A stretch of DNA of 29,562 bases from CAYJDG01 sp964368875. GTDB lineage: Bacteria > Pseudomonadota > Alphaproteobacteria > Micavibrionales > Micavibrionaceae. The notes beneath the pieces were generated by a model, which was given only the letters and a program-made list of their open reading frames with translations, searched no databases and was not told where the DNA came from. The stretch spans positions 1 to 29,562 of the forward strand of contig CAYJDG010000025.1 in the NCBI GenBank assembly GCA_964368875.1, in the 5' to 3' direction. The first letter of the stretch is position 1; every line of letters starts with the position of its first letter. This document shows, in pieces, positions 1 to 8,099 of the stretch. Made by a program: the position numbers and the translations under genes.

Positions 1-1569
1 GAAGATGATAACATGCGCGTTGAGCTTGATACGCCATACACCAAAAGCTACAAGATCGATTACATCTCATTCATTCGTGGCAACAAGAGCAACATCAAGA
101 CCGAAGTCAGCGTCTCCAGTGACAGCTCGTCTGGTGCTAAGACCGGTTCTGGCTTCCAGATCGACAGCTCGACCGAGTCAAATTTCTGGGGTGAGCTCGA
201 TGCCAACATCAAACAGATCCTTGCCTCGAACTCGCAGGCCAATTATCTGCGCACCGACGAAGACCCACAGATCACTCTGACCACCACCAACCCTGATTTG
301 CCTCCGGCTCCGCCAATCGATGAATCGGCTCTTTCGGAAGGGGCTTCCCGTGTTTCACCACAGGCTGGCGTAGAAACAGATTACGTAAGCTCACCTGTGT
401 CTCTGCCATCGAACAATCAGCCAGCACCTGTAACTCCAGCAACGCCTGTTACACCTGCACCAGCAGGTGAGCCAACCACCGTCAGCCCAGCAACTCCGGT
501 TGCCCCGGCTCCACTTGGTACGACCGCACCGGTTGCTCCGGCTCAGGAAGCGGTCCTGCGCGTTGAATCTCTGCCAACCGCTCCGGCAGGAACCGCGACT
601 GGTTCAAACGTCGTAACGTTCACTCCGGCCTATTCGATCAACAAACAGGCTGGTATCGTCTCGGTCTACGCGAATGAGCGTCTGCACCGCCAGATCGAAA
701 GCTATATGCAGGACCTGCGCCGTGCAACATCCTCTCAGGTATTGGTTGAAGCCAAGGTTCTTGAGGTTCGCCTAAATGATGAATACGTCTCCGGTATCAA
801 CTGGCAAACCATAGCCGGTGCTGTCGGAGATTTCGGCATAGACCTCAACCTGCCTACCCCCGATATGAACCCGACCAGTGGTGCCAATATCTTCCAGATT
901 GGTTTGGATGGAAATGATATGGGTGTGCTCGTCGAGCAGCTGTCACGCTTTGGTACAGTCCATGCTCTGGCCAGCCCTCGTCTGATGGTGATAAACAATC
1001 AGCCAGCGGTTCTCAGTGTTGCCAAAAATACCGTGTACTTCGAGCTCGACGTGACGCAGACTCCGGCGACCGCCGTTGGTGTTCCGCCGACAACAACGAT
1101 CGACACCGAAATCAAAACCGTTCCGGAAGGCGTTCTGATCAACGTCTTGCCGTCGATCGACCTCGAGCGCAACCAGGTCTCTATGCAGGTCCGTCCGACG
1201 GTCACGCGGATTGACTCGTTCAAGGAAGATCCGGGTATTGCATTCCTTGGCGCAGGTATCACATCGCAGATTCCTGAATTGAACGTCCAGGAAATTGACT
1301 CGGTTATCAAATTGAAATCAGGCCAGGCTATGGTCATGGGCGGTCTTCTTGAAGACCGCGCCTCTTCTGAACAGAATGGCGTTCCAGTTCTCTCTGAAAC
1401 CCCGATCTTCGGTGGCTTGTTCCGCAGCCAGAGCGATAAAATCAAAAAGACTGAGCTCGTTATCTTCCTGAAAGCAACGATCATTAAAGACGAAGATACC
1501 AGCGTGACCAACACCGATCGCGAACTCTACAGGACTTATAGTCAGGACCGCCGTCCGACGAAGATGTAA
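1..1569 (+). CDS. mshL: MshL-like pilus secretin, C-terminal part (5' end cut by window)
   Basis: This is an outer-membrane secretin of the MshL/PilQ/GspD superfamily, forming the pore through which a type IV (MSHA-type) pilus or pseudopilus passes. The reading frame is already open at base 1, so the N-terminus lies outside the window and 522 codons are visible. The visible part starts with the MshL-like region YKIDYISFIRGNKS followed by a Ser-rich stretch and SNFWGELD. A Pro/Ala/Thr-rich linker follows (about bases 300-560), then the secretin core: QVLVEAKVLEVRL, an SRFGTVHALASPRL block, GVLINVLPSI, and the C-terminal signature with VMGGLLEDR, PIFGGLF and ELVIFLKATII. The linker is unusually long and repetitive. 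The next gene starts 18 bases downstream, so they probably share a transcript. The family call is firm. MshL rather than another pilus secretin is judged from the N-terminal block. Confidence 0.88.
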   Translation, partial: EDDNMRVELDTPYTKSYKIDYISFIRGNKSNIKTEVSVSSDSSSGAKTGSGFQIDSSTESNFWGELDANIKQILASNSQANYLRTDEDPQITLTTTNPDLPPAPPIDESALSEGASRVSPQAGVETDYVSSPVSLPSNNQPAPVTPATPVTPAPAGEPTTVSPATPVAPAPLGTTAPVAPAQEAVLRVESLPTAPAGTATGSNVVTFTPAYSINKQAGIVSVYANERLHRQIESYMQDLRRATSSQVLVEAKVLEVRLNDEYVSGINWQTIAGAVGDFGIDLNLPTPDMNPTSGANIFQIGLDGNDMGVLVEQLSRFGTVHALASPRLMVINNQPAVLSVAKNTVYFELDVTQTPATAVGVPPTTTIDTEIKTVPEGVLINVLPSIDLERNQVSMQVRPTVTRIDSFKEDPGIAFLGAGITSQIPELNVQEIDSVIKLKSGQAMVMGGLLEDRASSEQNGVPVLSETPIFGGLFRSQSDKIKKTELVIFLKATIIKDEDTSVTNTDRELYRTYSQDRRPTKM

Positions 1570-1587
1570 AGTGGAGCAGGTCTCCAT

Positions 1588-2358
1588 ATGATTTCCTTGG
1601 TTCTAGTAAGATATGTGCTAACGGCCGCCCTCAGAGATAAATTGCTGATGGCGGTCGTGGCTATTGTTGCTGTCGGTGTTTGCTTGTCTCTGGTTTTGTC
1701 GTCCAGCGCCGCGATCGAGCAAGATCAGTTCGCCGTCGTCTATACCGCCAGCAGCCTGCGCTTGCTTGGCTTGATGGGGTTATCGCTGTTCGTCGTATTC
1801 TTTGTCCGGCGCTCATTTGATGCTCGCGATATTGAATATCTGTTATCCCGTCCGGTTAGTCGCGCGACGCTGATTTCATCAAATGCCTGCGCGTTCTCAA
1901 TTCTCGCGCTGGGAGCAGGGCTTCTATTGGCGGCTATTGTCGGAGTTATCGGTTGGCATAGCCAACACCCTGAGGGGCTTGCGCTCTGGGTAAGTGGTGT
2001 CATCTGTGAATACGTGCTGATCGTGAATGTGGCGCTATTCTTTTCAATGGTTCTCTCCAGTCCTGTTACGGCGGGTATGGCTGTGATGGGGTTTTATGTG
2101 CTGGCCCGGATGATCGGAGAATTGCTGGGCATCACCCAAAGCCAGCCTTTTCATTTTATGGGCGTAGAGCTCTTAAACGGAGCTATGCAGGTTGTATCGA
2201 TGATCGTCCCGCGCCTTGACCTGATGACGCAGACATCATGGATTCTGTATGGGACGGCAGGGGTCGTCGACTACGTGTTCCTTTTAGCGCAAACCGGGGC
2301 TTTTATTGTCCTTGTCCTCGTCGCTGCCTTGATTGATTTAGCCAGACGGCAGTTCTGA
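1588..2358 (+). CDS. ABC-2-type transport permease-like membrane protein
   Basis: A 256-residue integral membrane protein with about six hydrophobic segments. It resembles ABC-2 permeases of the NosY type: an N-terminal helix followed by a long loop, then LFVVFFVRRSFDARDIEYLLSRPVSR, where the 'LLSRPVSR' segment is characteristic of exporter permeases that work with a separate ATPase. No ATPase gene is visible nearby, so it is either upstream of the window or elsewhere. The ATG is preceded by GGAG at a rather long spacing. The stop codon overlaps the start of the next gene by one base (TGATG), which implies translational coupling. Position directly behind a pilus secretin suggests an envelope role, but the substrate is unknown. 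Confidence 0.7.
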   Translation: MISLVLVRYVLTAALRDKLLMAVVAIVAVGVCLSLVLSSSAAIEQDQFAVVYTASSLRLLGLMGLSLFVVFFVRRSFDARDIEYLLSRPVSRATLISSNACAFSILALGAGLLLAAIVGVIGWHSQHPEGLALWVSGVICEYVLIVNVALFFSMVLSSPVTAGMAVMGFYVLARMIGELLGITQSQPFHFMGVELLNGAMQVVSMIVPRLDLMTQTSWILYGTAGVVDYVFLLAQTGAFIVLVLVAALIDLARRQF

Positions 2359-3107
2359 TGAGCACGCCGCATCTTCGTCTTTATATAAGTCTCTTCATGG
2401 CGGTGGTTCTTAATATCGCAGTCTGGTCGTATTCCCACACGCGCCATCCGGTCTGGCCCAATGTTCCGGAGCCGCCGAGTGAACGGGGCCTCGTCATGTC
2501 CTTTTTGGGTGACCGGGAGTTGGCATTTCGCGTCTGGGCTCTGGCTTTGCAGAATTTTGGCAATACCGGGGGCGAGTTTACCCCGCTGAAAACCTATAAC
2601 TATGTTTCGCTCGGCCAATGGTTTGATCTTCTGGACCGTCTGAACCCTGAGTCCGATCTAGTGCCGATGCTTGCCAGTTATTATTTCGGCTCCACTCAAA
2701 ATCCCGAGCAATTGCCTGCGGTGATTGGCTACCTTGAAAAGGTCGGGGCGCGTCCTGAAAAAGAGAAATGGCGCTGGCTGGCGCAGGCGATTTTTCTGGC
2801 GCGTCACAGGATGAAGGATATGCCCGAAGCCTTACGCTTATCGAAAAAACTGGCTGATATGTACAGGCCCGGCATGCCAGCCTGGACGCTGCAGATGCAG
2901 GCGTTGATTACCTCCGAAATGGGCGATAAGCAGGCCGCCTATATGTTGCTGAAATCCATGTTGGCAACCGAAACGGACAACATGCAGGGGCCAGAGATAA
3001 ATTTTATGATAGACTATCTATGTACCAAGGTGCTGACAGCGGAGCAGGCGGCTCATGAATCCGTTTGTACTGGAATGAATCTTCTCCCCCCGGCGCCTGC
3101 GAAGTAA
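2358..3107 (+). CDS. Membrane-anchored TPR-like protein, unknown function
   Basis: A 249-residue protein with one N-terminal hydrophobic segment (about residues 7-25, a signal anchor or signal peptide) and an otherwise soluble, helix-rich body. The region from about residue 75 to 220 reads as paired amphipathic helices typical of TPR/SEL1-type solenoids (for example LPAVIGYLEKVGARPEKEKWRWLAQAIFLA broken over several helices, and MGDKQAAYMLLKSML). I do not recognise the family. It overlaps the permease gene by one base and is followed 11 bases later by the membrane regulator, so it probably acts with the permease, for example as a periplasmic assembly or docking partner. That role is inference from gene order only. 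Confidence 0.65.
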   Translation: MSTPHLRLYISLFMAVVLNIAVWSYSHTRHPVWPNVPEPPSERGLVMSFLGDRELAFRVWALALQNFGNTGGEFTPLKTYNYVSLGQWFDLLDRLNPESDLVPMLASYYFGSTQNPEQLPAVIGYLEKVGARPEKEKWRWLAQAIFLARHRMKDMPEALRLSKKLADMYRPGMPAWTLQMQALITSEMGDKQAAYMLLKSMLATETDNMQGPEINFMIDYLCTKVLTAEQAAHESVCTGMNLLPPAPAK

Positions 3108-3118
3108 AGGTAAAGCAT

Positions 3119-4201
3119 ATGGATCTGGTGCAGGTTACAAAATGGGAATTGATCTCATTGCTGGGGCTGGCGCAATCTCTGTGGCTGCTAGTCTACATGG
3201 TGCTGCGGTCGGGACGGATCAGTAATGCCAGCGTCGCCCTCGCGTGCTTTTCCTGCCTAGCCTTGGCCTTCCTCGCTGATTTCGGCTCACGTTATCTTTC
3301 TGAAATTAAAGCCTATCCATTAGGACAGGATTTTATCTGGTACTCGTTGCCGTTTTTCTCGGTTCTGCTTTGTATACAGATTGCAAAAATTCACGGGATG
3401 CCTGAACGTCGCTTTTTCCTTGGCATTCTTTTTTTGCCACTCCTCGCGGCGATGGGCTGGATCCTTGGCAGTCTTTCAGAAGAATGTGGTTTCACGTCGA
3501 TTTGCGATGTGAATAGTCGCCGCCAAATGCTTGGAATTGCAGGAATTTTATCGGGCAGCTTGTGTTTGCTGGGTTTATGGGTAGCACGGCGCAATATGAG
3601 TGACCTGCTGACAGAAAAATCATATAGATCAGATAGATACTGGCTGATCCTCTCACTTATAATTATAAACTGCGCCCAATTATGTCTGACCTTATCACAT
3701 ATATCGGGTGTTACCGGGCTGCAGGAATATCTGATGATTCGCGATGTTCTCGGTTGCGGGCTCGTATATCTCGCTTCGACCAGCCTGTTCCGCATCTACC
3801 CGCAAACCGTCAAGGTTGCACCTAAAAATAACAGTCAACTCAACGCTGAAGAGACAGGCCTTATCAATAAAATTGAAGATCTTGTGACTTTGCAAAAGGT
3901 CTATCAGGAGCCAGGGTATTCCCGTGCTGATCTCGCGCGTGAACTGAAGACATCTGAAGCGGTTGTGACTAAGTTGGTGAATGTCTATTTCGGTAAGTCG
4001 GTCCCTCAATTGATTAACGAAAAGAGAATCGATGATGCGCGCCGCCTTCTCGAACAGACGGATGCCGCGGTTTCTGTGGTAGCAGAGCAGGTGGGATTCA
4101 ACTCTTTACCGTCCTTCAATAGAGTCTTCAAAGAGATCGCCGGAGTCTCTCCCACGGAATATCGCGCGCAGAAACAGCGCACGCCCGTGCGCAAGGTCTG
4201 A
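3119..4201 (+). CDS. Membrane-embedded AraC-family transcriptional regulator
   Basis: A 360-residue protein with about seven N-terminal hydrophobic helices (residues ~10-230) and a C-terminal AraC/XylS DNA-binding domain (~265-360). The second helix-turn-helix is clear: AVSVVAEQVGFNSLPSFNRVFKEIAGVSPTEYR (split here as VAEQVGFNS, FNRVFKE, GVSPTEYR), and the first is GYSRADLARELKTSE. The architecture is that of 7TM-AraC sensors that detect a membrane or periplasmic signal and act on DNA near the inner membrane. I chose ATG 3119, preceded by AAAGG, over an in-frame ATG at 3065 that would overlap the upstream gene. It lies just upstream of a prepilin gene and downstream of a secretin gene, so control of pilus expression is a reasonable hypothesis, since several AraC regulators control pili. 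Confidence 0.82.
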   Translation: MDLVQVTKWELISLLGLAQSLWLLVYMVLRSGRISNASVALACFSCLALAFLADFGSRYLSEIKAYPLGQDFIWYSLPFFSVLLCIQIAKIHGMPERRFFLGILFLPLLAAMGWILGSLSEECGFTSICDVNSRRQMLGIAGILSGSLCLLGLWVARRNMSDLLTEKSYRSDRYWLILSLIIINCAQLCLTLSHISGVTGLQEYLMIRDVLGCGLVYLASTSLFRIYPQTVKVAPKNNSQLNAEETGLINKIEDLVTLQKVYQEPGYSRADLARELKTSEAVVTKLVNVYFGKSVPQLINEKRIDDARRLLEQTDAAVSVVAEQVGFNSLPSFNRVFKEIAGVSPTEYRAQKQRTPVRKV

Positions 4202-4236
4202 CATCCTGACAAAATGCTTCTCAATTCGTCAGGATG
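4202..4236. other. 9-bp inverted repeat after the AraC-type regulator gene
   Basis: CATCCTGAC (4202-4210) and its exact complement GTCAGGATG (4228-4236) are separated by 17 bases and start directly after the regulator's stop codon. No T-tract follows, so it is a poor intrinsic terminator. It may protect the 3' end of the message or serve as a protein-binding dyad between the regulator and pilin genes. Confidence 0.4.
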
Positions 4237-4302
4237 AGAATGAGAGTGGCGGAAACTAAGGATTTCTTAACCAGCATCCGGTCATTCTAGGTATTCACGG
4301 GG

Positions 4303-4330
4303 TAGTCATGAGACTCAGTTCGTGTATACT
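4303..4330 (+). promoter_or_regulatory. Candidate promoter of the prepilin gene
   Basis: A good -10 hexamer TATACT lies at 4325-4330 with only a weak -35 (TAGTCA, 4303-4308) 16 bases upstream. A weak -35 would fit a promoter that needs an activator. This would give a leader of about 50 nt before the pilin ATG at 4388. Confidence 0.4.
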
Positions 4331-4387
4331 GTTGGGGCCTTTAACAAGGGGTCTAAAACTATCTTTCATCAAATGGAGAAACTCAAT

Positions 4388-5158
4388 ATGACACAACAAA
4401 TCTGTCAAAGCCGCCAGGCTGAACGGGGCTTTACCCTCGTCGAATTGGCGATCGTGATGATCATCATCGGTCTTCTGATCGGTGGTATTCTGAAAGGTCA
4501 GGAACTGATTGCCAACGCCCGTGTGACCTCGCAGGTTTCACAGGTTAAAGGCATCGATGCTGCTATGACCACCTTCCGCGACCAGTACGCCTCCCTTCCT
4601 GGCGATATGCTGACACCAGCCACCCGTCTACCAAACTGTGCTGCAGCTATCTGTAACACTGCAGGTAACGGTGACGGTTTCGTTCAGGGTACTGCGACAG
4701 CTAACGATCCGGGCGTTGCCGGTGCTGCTGCTGAGGGCGGTCAATCCTTCGTGCATCTGGCTGCTGCCAGCCTGCTCGGTGGTGTAAACCCTAGCGCGAC
4801 AGCCTATAACGCTACCGCCGTTCCAGCTGCCACAAGTGGTAGTGGCATTCTGACCTTCGGGTACAGTAACGGTACGTTCACTGGTAAACTGGCTACAGCT
4901 GCTGCCGGTGCAGGTCACTACCTCGTCCTGCGTGCCAACCCGACAGCTACTTCTGCTGCCACTCCAGCGATGCTGCCTAAAACTTTGGGTAACATCGACC
5001 GTAAGCTTGATGACGGCAACCCAAATACTGGTAGCGTCCTTGCAACTGGTGCCGCTGCTGGTGCCGCTGCCTGTGCCGACCTTGGTACAGCTGCCGGTGT
5101 CTACAACGAAGCACTTGGTACTTCGGTCTGTAACTTCGCTGTTAAGATCCAGCAATAA
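4388..5158 (+). CDS. Type IV prepilin (MSHA-like, Ala/Thr/Gly-rich)
   Basis: A 256-residue prepilin. It has a 14-residue leader ending QAERG, then FTLVELAIVMIIIGLLIGG. Prepilin peptidase would cut between Gly14 and Phe15, and Glu at mature position +5 is conserved. The following KGQELIANARV and YASLPGDM are typical of large pilins in this group. The C-terminal 200 residues are rich in Ala, Thr and Gly, with a Cys pair near the end (CADLG...SVCNF) that can form the D-region disulfide, and another pair at LPNC/AICN. ATG 4388 has GGAG nine bases upstream, so the earlier in-frame starts at 4322 and 4373 are unlikely. Codon choice is strongly biased to GCT/GGT/AAC, as expected for an abundant structural protein. 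It has its own promoter candidate and a strong terminator, consistent with a major pilin. Confidence 0.88.
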   Translation: MTQQICQSRQAERGFTLVELAIVMIIIGLLIGGILKGQELIANARVTSQVSQVKGIDAAMTTFRDQYASLPGDMLTPATRLPNCAAAICNTAGNGDGFVQGTATANDPGVAGAAAEGGQSFVHLAAASLLGGVNPSATAYNATAVPAATSGSGILTFGYSNGTFTGKLATAAAGAGHYLVLRANPTATSAATPAMLPKTLGNIDRKLDDGNPNTGSVLATGAAAGAAACADLGTAAGVYNEALGTSVCNFAVKIQQ

Positions 5159-5172
5159 TCTTCCAATAAATC

Positions 5173-5203
5173 AAAAGCCCCGGAGCGATCCGGGGCTTTT
5201 TTT
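5173..5203. terminator. Bidirectional intrinsic terminator between pilin and slipin genes
   Basis: GCCCCGG (5177-5183) and CCGGGGC (5190-5196) form a GC-rich stem around an AGCGAT loop, flanked by A4 and T7. It sits between two convergent genes. The 20-base core is repeated exactly, as its reverse complement, at 16812-16831. Confidence 0.9.
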
Positions 5204-5221
5204 ATTCCAATAATCGAAAAG

Positions 5222-5974
5222 TTACTTTCTCAGCATATTGGCCGCGGCACCGAGAAGCTCCATCGGCAACGGCAGAACGATAGTGCTGGCGCTCTTGCCA
5301 TTCGAGAACTCAGCAAGGGTGCCAAGGTAGCGCAGCTGCATTGTTTCCGGGCGGCGGGCAAGGATAGCGGCGGCTTCATCGAGCTGCTGGGCGGCTTGGA
5401 GTTCGCCTTCGGCGTTGATGATCTTGGCGCGGCGTTCCCGTTCGGCTTCGGCTTGGCGGGCGATGGCGCGGATCATGCTCTGGTCGATATCGACATGCTT
5501 GATCTCGACGCTGACGATCTTGATGCCCGAGCCTTCGGTCTGACTATCAAGTTCCATCTGCAAGGCTTTGTTCAGCTCGGCCCGTTTCTGGAGCATATCG
5601 TCGAGGTCGTGTTGGCCGAGGATCGAGCGCAGGGTGGTTTGCGCCATCTGGTTGGTCCGAAACAGGAAATCTTCGTTGCGGTTGATGGCAAGGGCTGGGT
5701 CGACGACGCGGTAGTTAAGTACGCCTGAGACTTTGACCGACACGTTGTCCTTGGACACAAGGTCTTGTGCCGGGATGTCGTCGGTGCGAATCCGTACGTC
5801 GACGATCTGCATGACTTGTATGATCGGCACGATCAGTTGCAGGCCCGGGCCGCGCATGCCGGTATATTTACCAAGCGTGTAAACCACGCCCCGGTCGTAT
5901 TCCTTGATGATGCGGACTGATGCAAATAGCAGGATAACCGCGCCGACTACCAGCACGCCTAGAAATGAACCCAT
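5222..5974 (-). CDS. Slipin / SPFH (band 7) membrane scaffold protein
   Basis: A 250-residue stomatin-like protein. It has an N-terminal membrane segment (residues ~3-20), then the SPFH domain with IIKEYDRGVVYTLGKY, RGPGLQLIVPII and QDLVSKDNVSVKVSGVLNYRV (read in parts), followed by a charged coiled-coil region (ARQAEAERERRAKIINAEGE) and a hydrophobic C-terminal part. Bacterial slipins oligomerise on the inner membrane and are typically encoded next to an NfeD protein, exactly as here: nfeD lies 26 bases upstream on the same strand. The start has a clear AAGGAGA ribosome-binding site. It is the last gene of the leuC-leuD-leuB-ppa-nfeD-slipin run. Membrane-microdomain or protein-quality-control function is family knowledge, not visible here. 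Confidence 0.92.
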   Translation of the reverse strand: MGSFLGVLVVGAVILLFASVRIIKEYDRGVVYTLGKYTGMRGPGLQLIVPIIQVMQIVDVRIRTDDIPAQDLVSKDNVSVKVSGVLNYRVVDPALAINRNEDFLFRTNQMAQTTLRSILGQHDLDDMLQKRAELNKALQMELDSQTEGSGIKIVSVEIKHVDIDQSMIRAIARQAEAERERRAKIINAEGELQAAQQLDEAAAILARRPETMQLRYLGTLAEFSNGKSASTIVLPLPMELLGAAANMLRK

Positions 5975-6000
5975 GAATGTCTCCTTTAGTGGTTAAAAAT

Positions 6001-6441
6001 TTAGTCTTTACGAATAGTCAGAACCAGATCGTCGTTGCCGCTCACGGTGACTGTGTCGCCACTGCGGAACGAGCTGCCATGCAGGCTTTTGGCCTGCCAG
6101 AGTTCCCCTTGAATTTTGACCGTGCCCTCGGGCCCGGCCCAGTCGATGACTTCAGCGTCCTGACCGACCATGCCTTCGACGCCGGAGATGGTTGGTTTGT
6201 TGCGGGCGCGCAGGATGACGGTGCCGACAATTGCCATGATCAGCAGAGCAGCTCCGTCGATGGCGAAGACGATCAGCATAAGATCGTTATTAAAGATTCG
6301 GGACGCTCCCCACGTAAACATCGCCAGCCCGCCGACCCCGAGCAGCCCGAAGGACGTCACGAATAACTCCGCGAAGACCATCAGAAAGCCGCACAAAATC
6401 AGCGTATAGGCGAATGTATCCGGGGTGAGCGTCTCGATCAT
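6001..6441 (-). CDS. NfeD-family membrane protein (short form)
   Basis: A 146-residue protein with three to four transmembrane helices in its first ~80 residues and a C-terminal OB-fold domain: GVEGMVGQDAEVI, GTVKIQGELWQAKS and SGDTVTVSG. This is the short NfeD type, which lacks the ClpP-like protease domain of long NfeD proteins. NfeD proteins partner with slipins, and the slipin gene follows 26 bases downstream. The start codon lies two bases after the ppa stop codon, so the gene is embedded in the leu-ppa operon. Confidence 0.9.
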   Translation of the reverse strand: MIETLTPDTFAYTLILCGFLMVFAELFVTSFGLLGVGGLAMFTWGASRIFNNDLMLIVFAIDGAALLIMAIVGTVILRARNKPTISGVEGMVGQDAEVIDWAGPEGTVKIQGELWQAKSLHGSSFRSGDTVTVSGNDDLVLTIRKD

Positions 6442-6443
6442 GA

Positions 6444-6983
6444 TTATGCAGCCTTGTCTTGTTTAGCGCGTTCAATGCCTTCCAAAATCATTTTCTCGGC
6501 TTGCTTGGCATTGCCCCAGCCAATGACCTTCGACCATTTGCCTGGCTCGAGGTCTTTGTAATGAGTGAAGAAGTGAGCAATCTTATCGCGCAGGATCGGG
6601 CGCAGTTGCTCGATGTCCTCGACATTGTCGTGGTACGGATAAAGATTGTGGTGCGGCACGGCGATGATTTTCTCGTCTTGGCCTTTGTCATCTTCCATCA
6701 GTAGCACGCCAATCGGGCGCGAGCGCATCACTGCACCGGGCATCACGGCAAGGCGCGAAATCACCAGCACGTCAACCGGGTCGCCATCACCTGAAAGGGT
6801 GTGGGGAATGAATCCGTAATTGCCGGGGTAGTACATGGCGGTGTGCAGAAAGCGGTCAACGAACATCAGGCCGGACTCTTTATCCAGTTCATATTTGATC
6901 GGCTCTGCGCCCATCGGATTTTCGATGATGACGTTAACGTCAGTCGGGGCATCTTGTCCGGTCTTAACTTTATTCCAGTCCAT
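6444..6983 (-). CDS. ppa: Inorganic pyrophosphatase (family I)
   Basis: A soluble Mg-dependent pyrophosphatase that hydrolyses PPi to two phosphates, pulling biosynthetic reactions forward. At 179 residues it matches the usual length of bacterial family I enzymes. The signature DGDPVDV (residues 66-72) carries the metal-binding aspartates. Other conserved parts are YYPGNYGFIPHT, RPIGVL, DEKIIAVP and the C-terminal HFFTHYKDLEPGKW segment. The gene begins three bases after leuB and ends two bases before nfeD, so it is almost certainly co-transcribed with the leucine genes. Confidence 0.97.
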   Translation of the reverse strand: MDWNKVKTGQDAPTDVNVIIENPMGAEPIKYELDKESGLMFVDRFLHTAMYYPGNYGFIPHTLSGDGDPVDVLVISRLAVMPGAVMRSRPIGVLLMEDDKGQDEKIIAVPHHNLYPYHDNVEDIEQLRPILRDKIAHFFTHYKDLEPGKWSKVIGWGNAKQAEKMILEGIERAKQDKAA

Positions 6984-6986
6984 AAT

Positions 6987-8099
6987 CTAAGCAGCTTTCT
7001 CTAGGTTTTGTTGCAGGTGGGTTATCACGGCATCCCCCATGCCGCTGGTAGAAACTTGGGTGCAGCCGGGAGCCATGATGTCTCCGGTGCGAATGCCTTT
7101 GTTGAGAACGGTTTTAACGGTCGCTTCAATCCGGTCGGCAAGGTCCGGCATTTCCAATGAATAGCGCAGCGCCATCGCGAAACTGAGGATCGCAGCCAGT
7201 GGATTGGCCTTCTGCTGTCCCGCAATATCCGGGGCCGAGCCATGGCAGGGCTCATACATCGCATTCTGGTGCCCGTTTGACTCTTTGGCACCCAGTGATG
7301 CTGATGGCAGCATACCCAATGATCCGGTCAGCATCGCCGCTTCATCGGACAAAATATCGCCAAACAGGTTATCGGTGACGATGACATCGAATTGCGACGG
7401 ATTGCGGAGCAACTGCATCGCCGCGTTATCGGCATACATATGCGTCAGTTCCACATCCGGGAAATCGCTGGCGTGCAGCTTGGTAATTTCTTCCCGCCAC
7501 AGTTTGCCGCTTTCCATGACGTTCGCTTTTTCACAGGAACACACACGGTTGCCGCGCTTGCGGGCCAGATCAAACGCAACGGCACCAACGCGGCGGATTT
7601 CCTTGGTGGTATAGACCTGAGTGTTCACGCCTTGGCGTTGCCCATCCGGCAGATCGAAAATCCCGCGTGGCTCACCGAAATAAACGCCTCCGGTCAGTTC
7701 GCGGACAATCATAATATCGAGACCTTTGACGATCTCCGGCTTCAGCGTTGAGGCATCAATCAGTGCATCGAAGACGATGGCAGGGCGCAGATTGGCAAAC
7801 AGCTTGAGGTCCTTGCGAATTTTCAGCAAACCTGCTTCCGGGCGGATCGCATAATCCACCTTGTCCCACTTGGGTCCGCCCACTGCGCCCAGCAGCACGC
7901 AATCCGCAGCCTTGCCCTTGGCAATCACCGCGTCAGTCACGGGCACGCCATGCGCATCAATCGATGTTCCACCGACAATGTCATGCTCAACTACGAACGC
8001 CGCGCCATCGCGATTGAGAAACTCAATCAGCTTAGACACTTCCGCCATCACTTCATGGCCAATACCGTCGCCTGGAAGGATAAGAATGTTCTTAGGCAT
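6987..8099 (-). CDS. leuB: 3-isopropylmalate dehydrogenase
   Basis: Oxidises and decarboxylates 3-isopropylmalate to 2-ketoisocaproate with NAD, the third dedicated step of leucine synthesis. At 370 residues it is full length. Visible signatures are LPGDGIGHEV at the N-terminus, GAVGGPKWD, LRKDLKLFANLRPA, VRELTGGVYFGEPRG, the metal/substrate site VTDNLFGDILSDEAAML, and YEPCHGSAPDIAGQ followed by ANPLAAILS for NAD binding. It overlaps the end of leuD by eight bases and precedes ppa by three. Confidence 0.98.
   Translation of the reverse strand: MPKNILILPGDGIGHEVMAEVSKLIEFLNRDGAAFVVEHDIVGGTSIDAHGVPVTDAVIAKGKAADCVLLGAVGGPKWDKVDYAIRPEAGLLKIRKDLKLFANLRPAIVFDALIDASTLKPEIVKGLDIMIVRELTGGVYFGEPRGIFDLPDGQRQGVNTQVYTTKEIRRVGAVAFDLARKRGNRVCSCEKANVMESGKLWREEITKLHASDFPDVELTHMYADNAAMQLLRNPSQFDVIVTDNLFGDILSDEAAMLTGSLGMLPSASLGAKESNGHQNAMYEPCHGSAPDIAGQQKANPLAAILSFAMALRYSLEMPDLADRIEATVKTVLNKGIRTGDIMAPGCTQVSTSGMGDAVITHLQQNLEKAA

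Noticed and set aside
421..546. CRISPR-like or tandem DNA repeat
   Set aside because: The repetition is in codons for a Pro/Ala/Thr linker within an open frame, with no constant repeat-spacer structure. No CRISPR array was seen anywhere in the window.
4202..4236. Terminator after the AraC-type regulator
   Set aside because: The stem is good but no T-tract follows on either side, so it is listed only as an inverted repeat.
4628..5155. 175-codon minus-strand ORF opposite the pilin gene
   Set aside because: Its Ser/Thr/Cys-rich composition is the complement of the Ala/Thr/Gly-rich pilin codons; no start context or family match.
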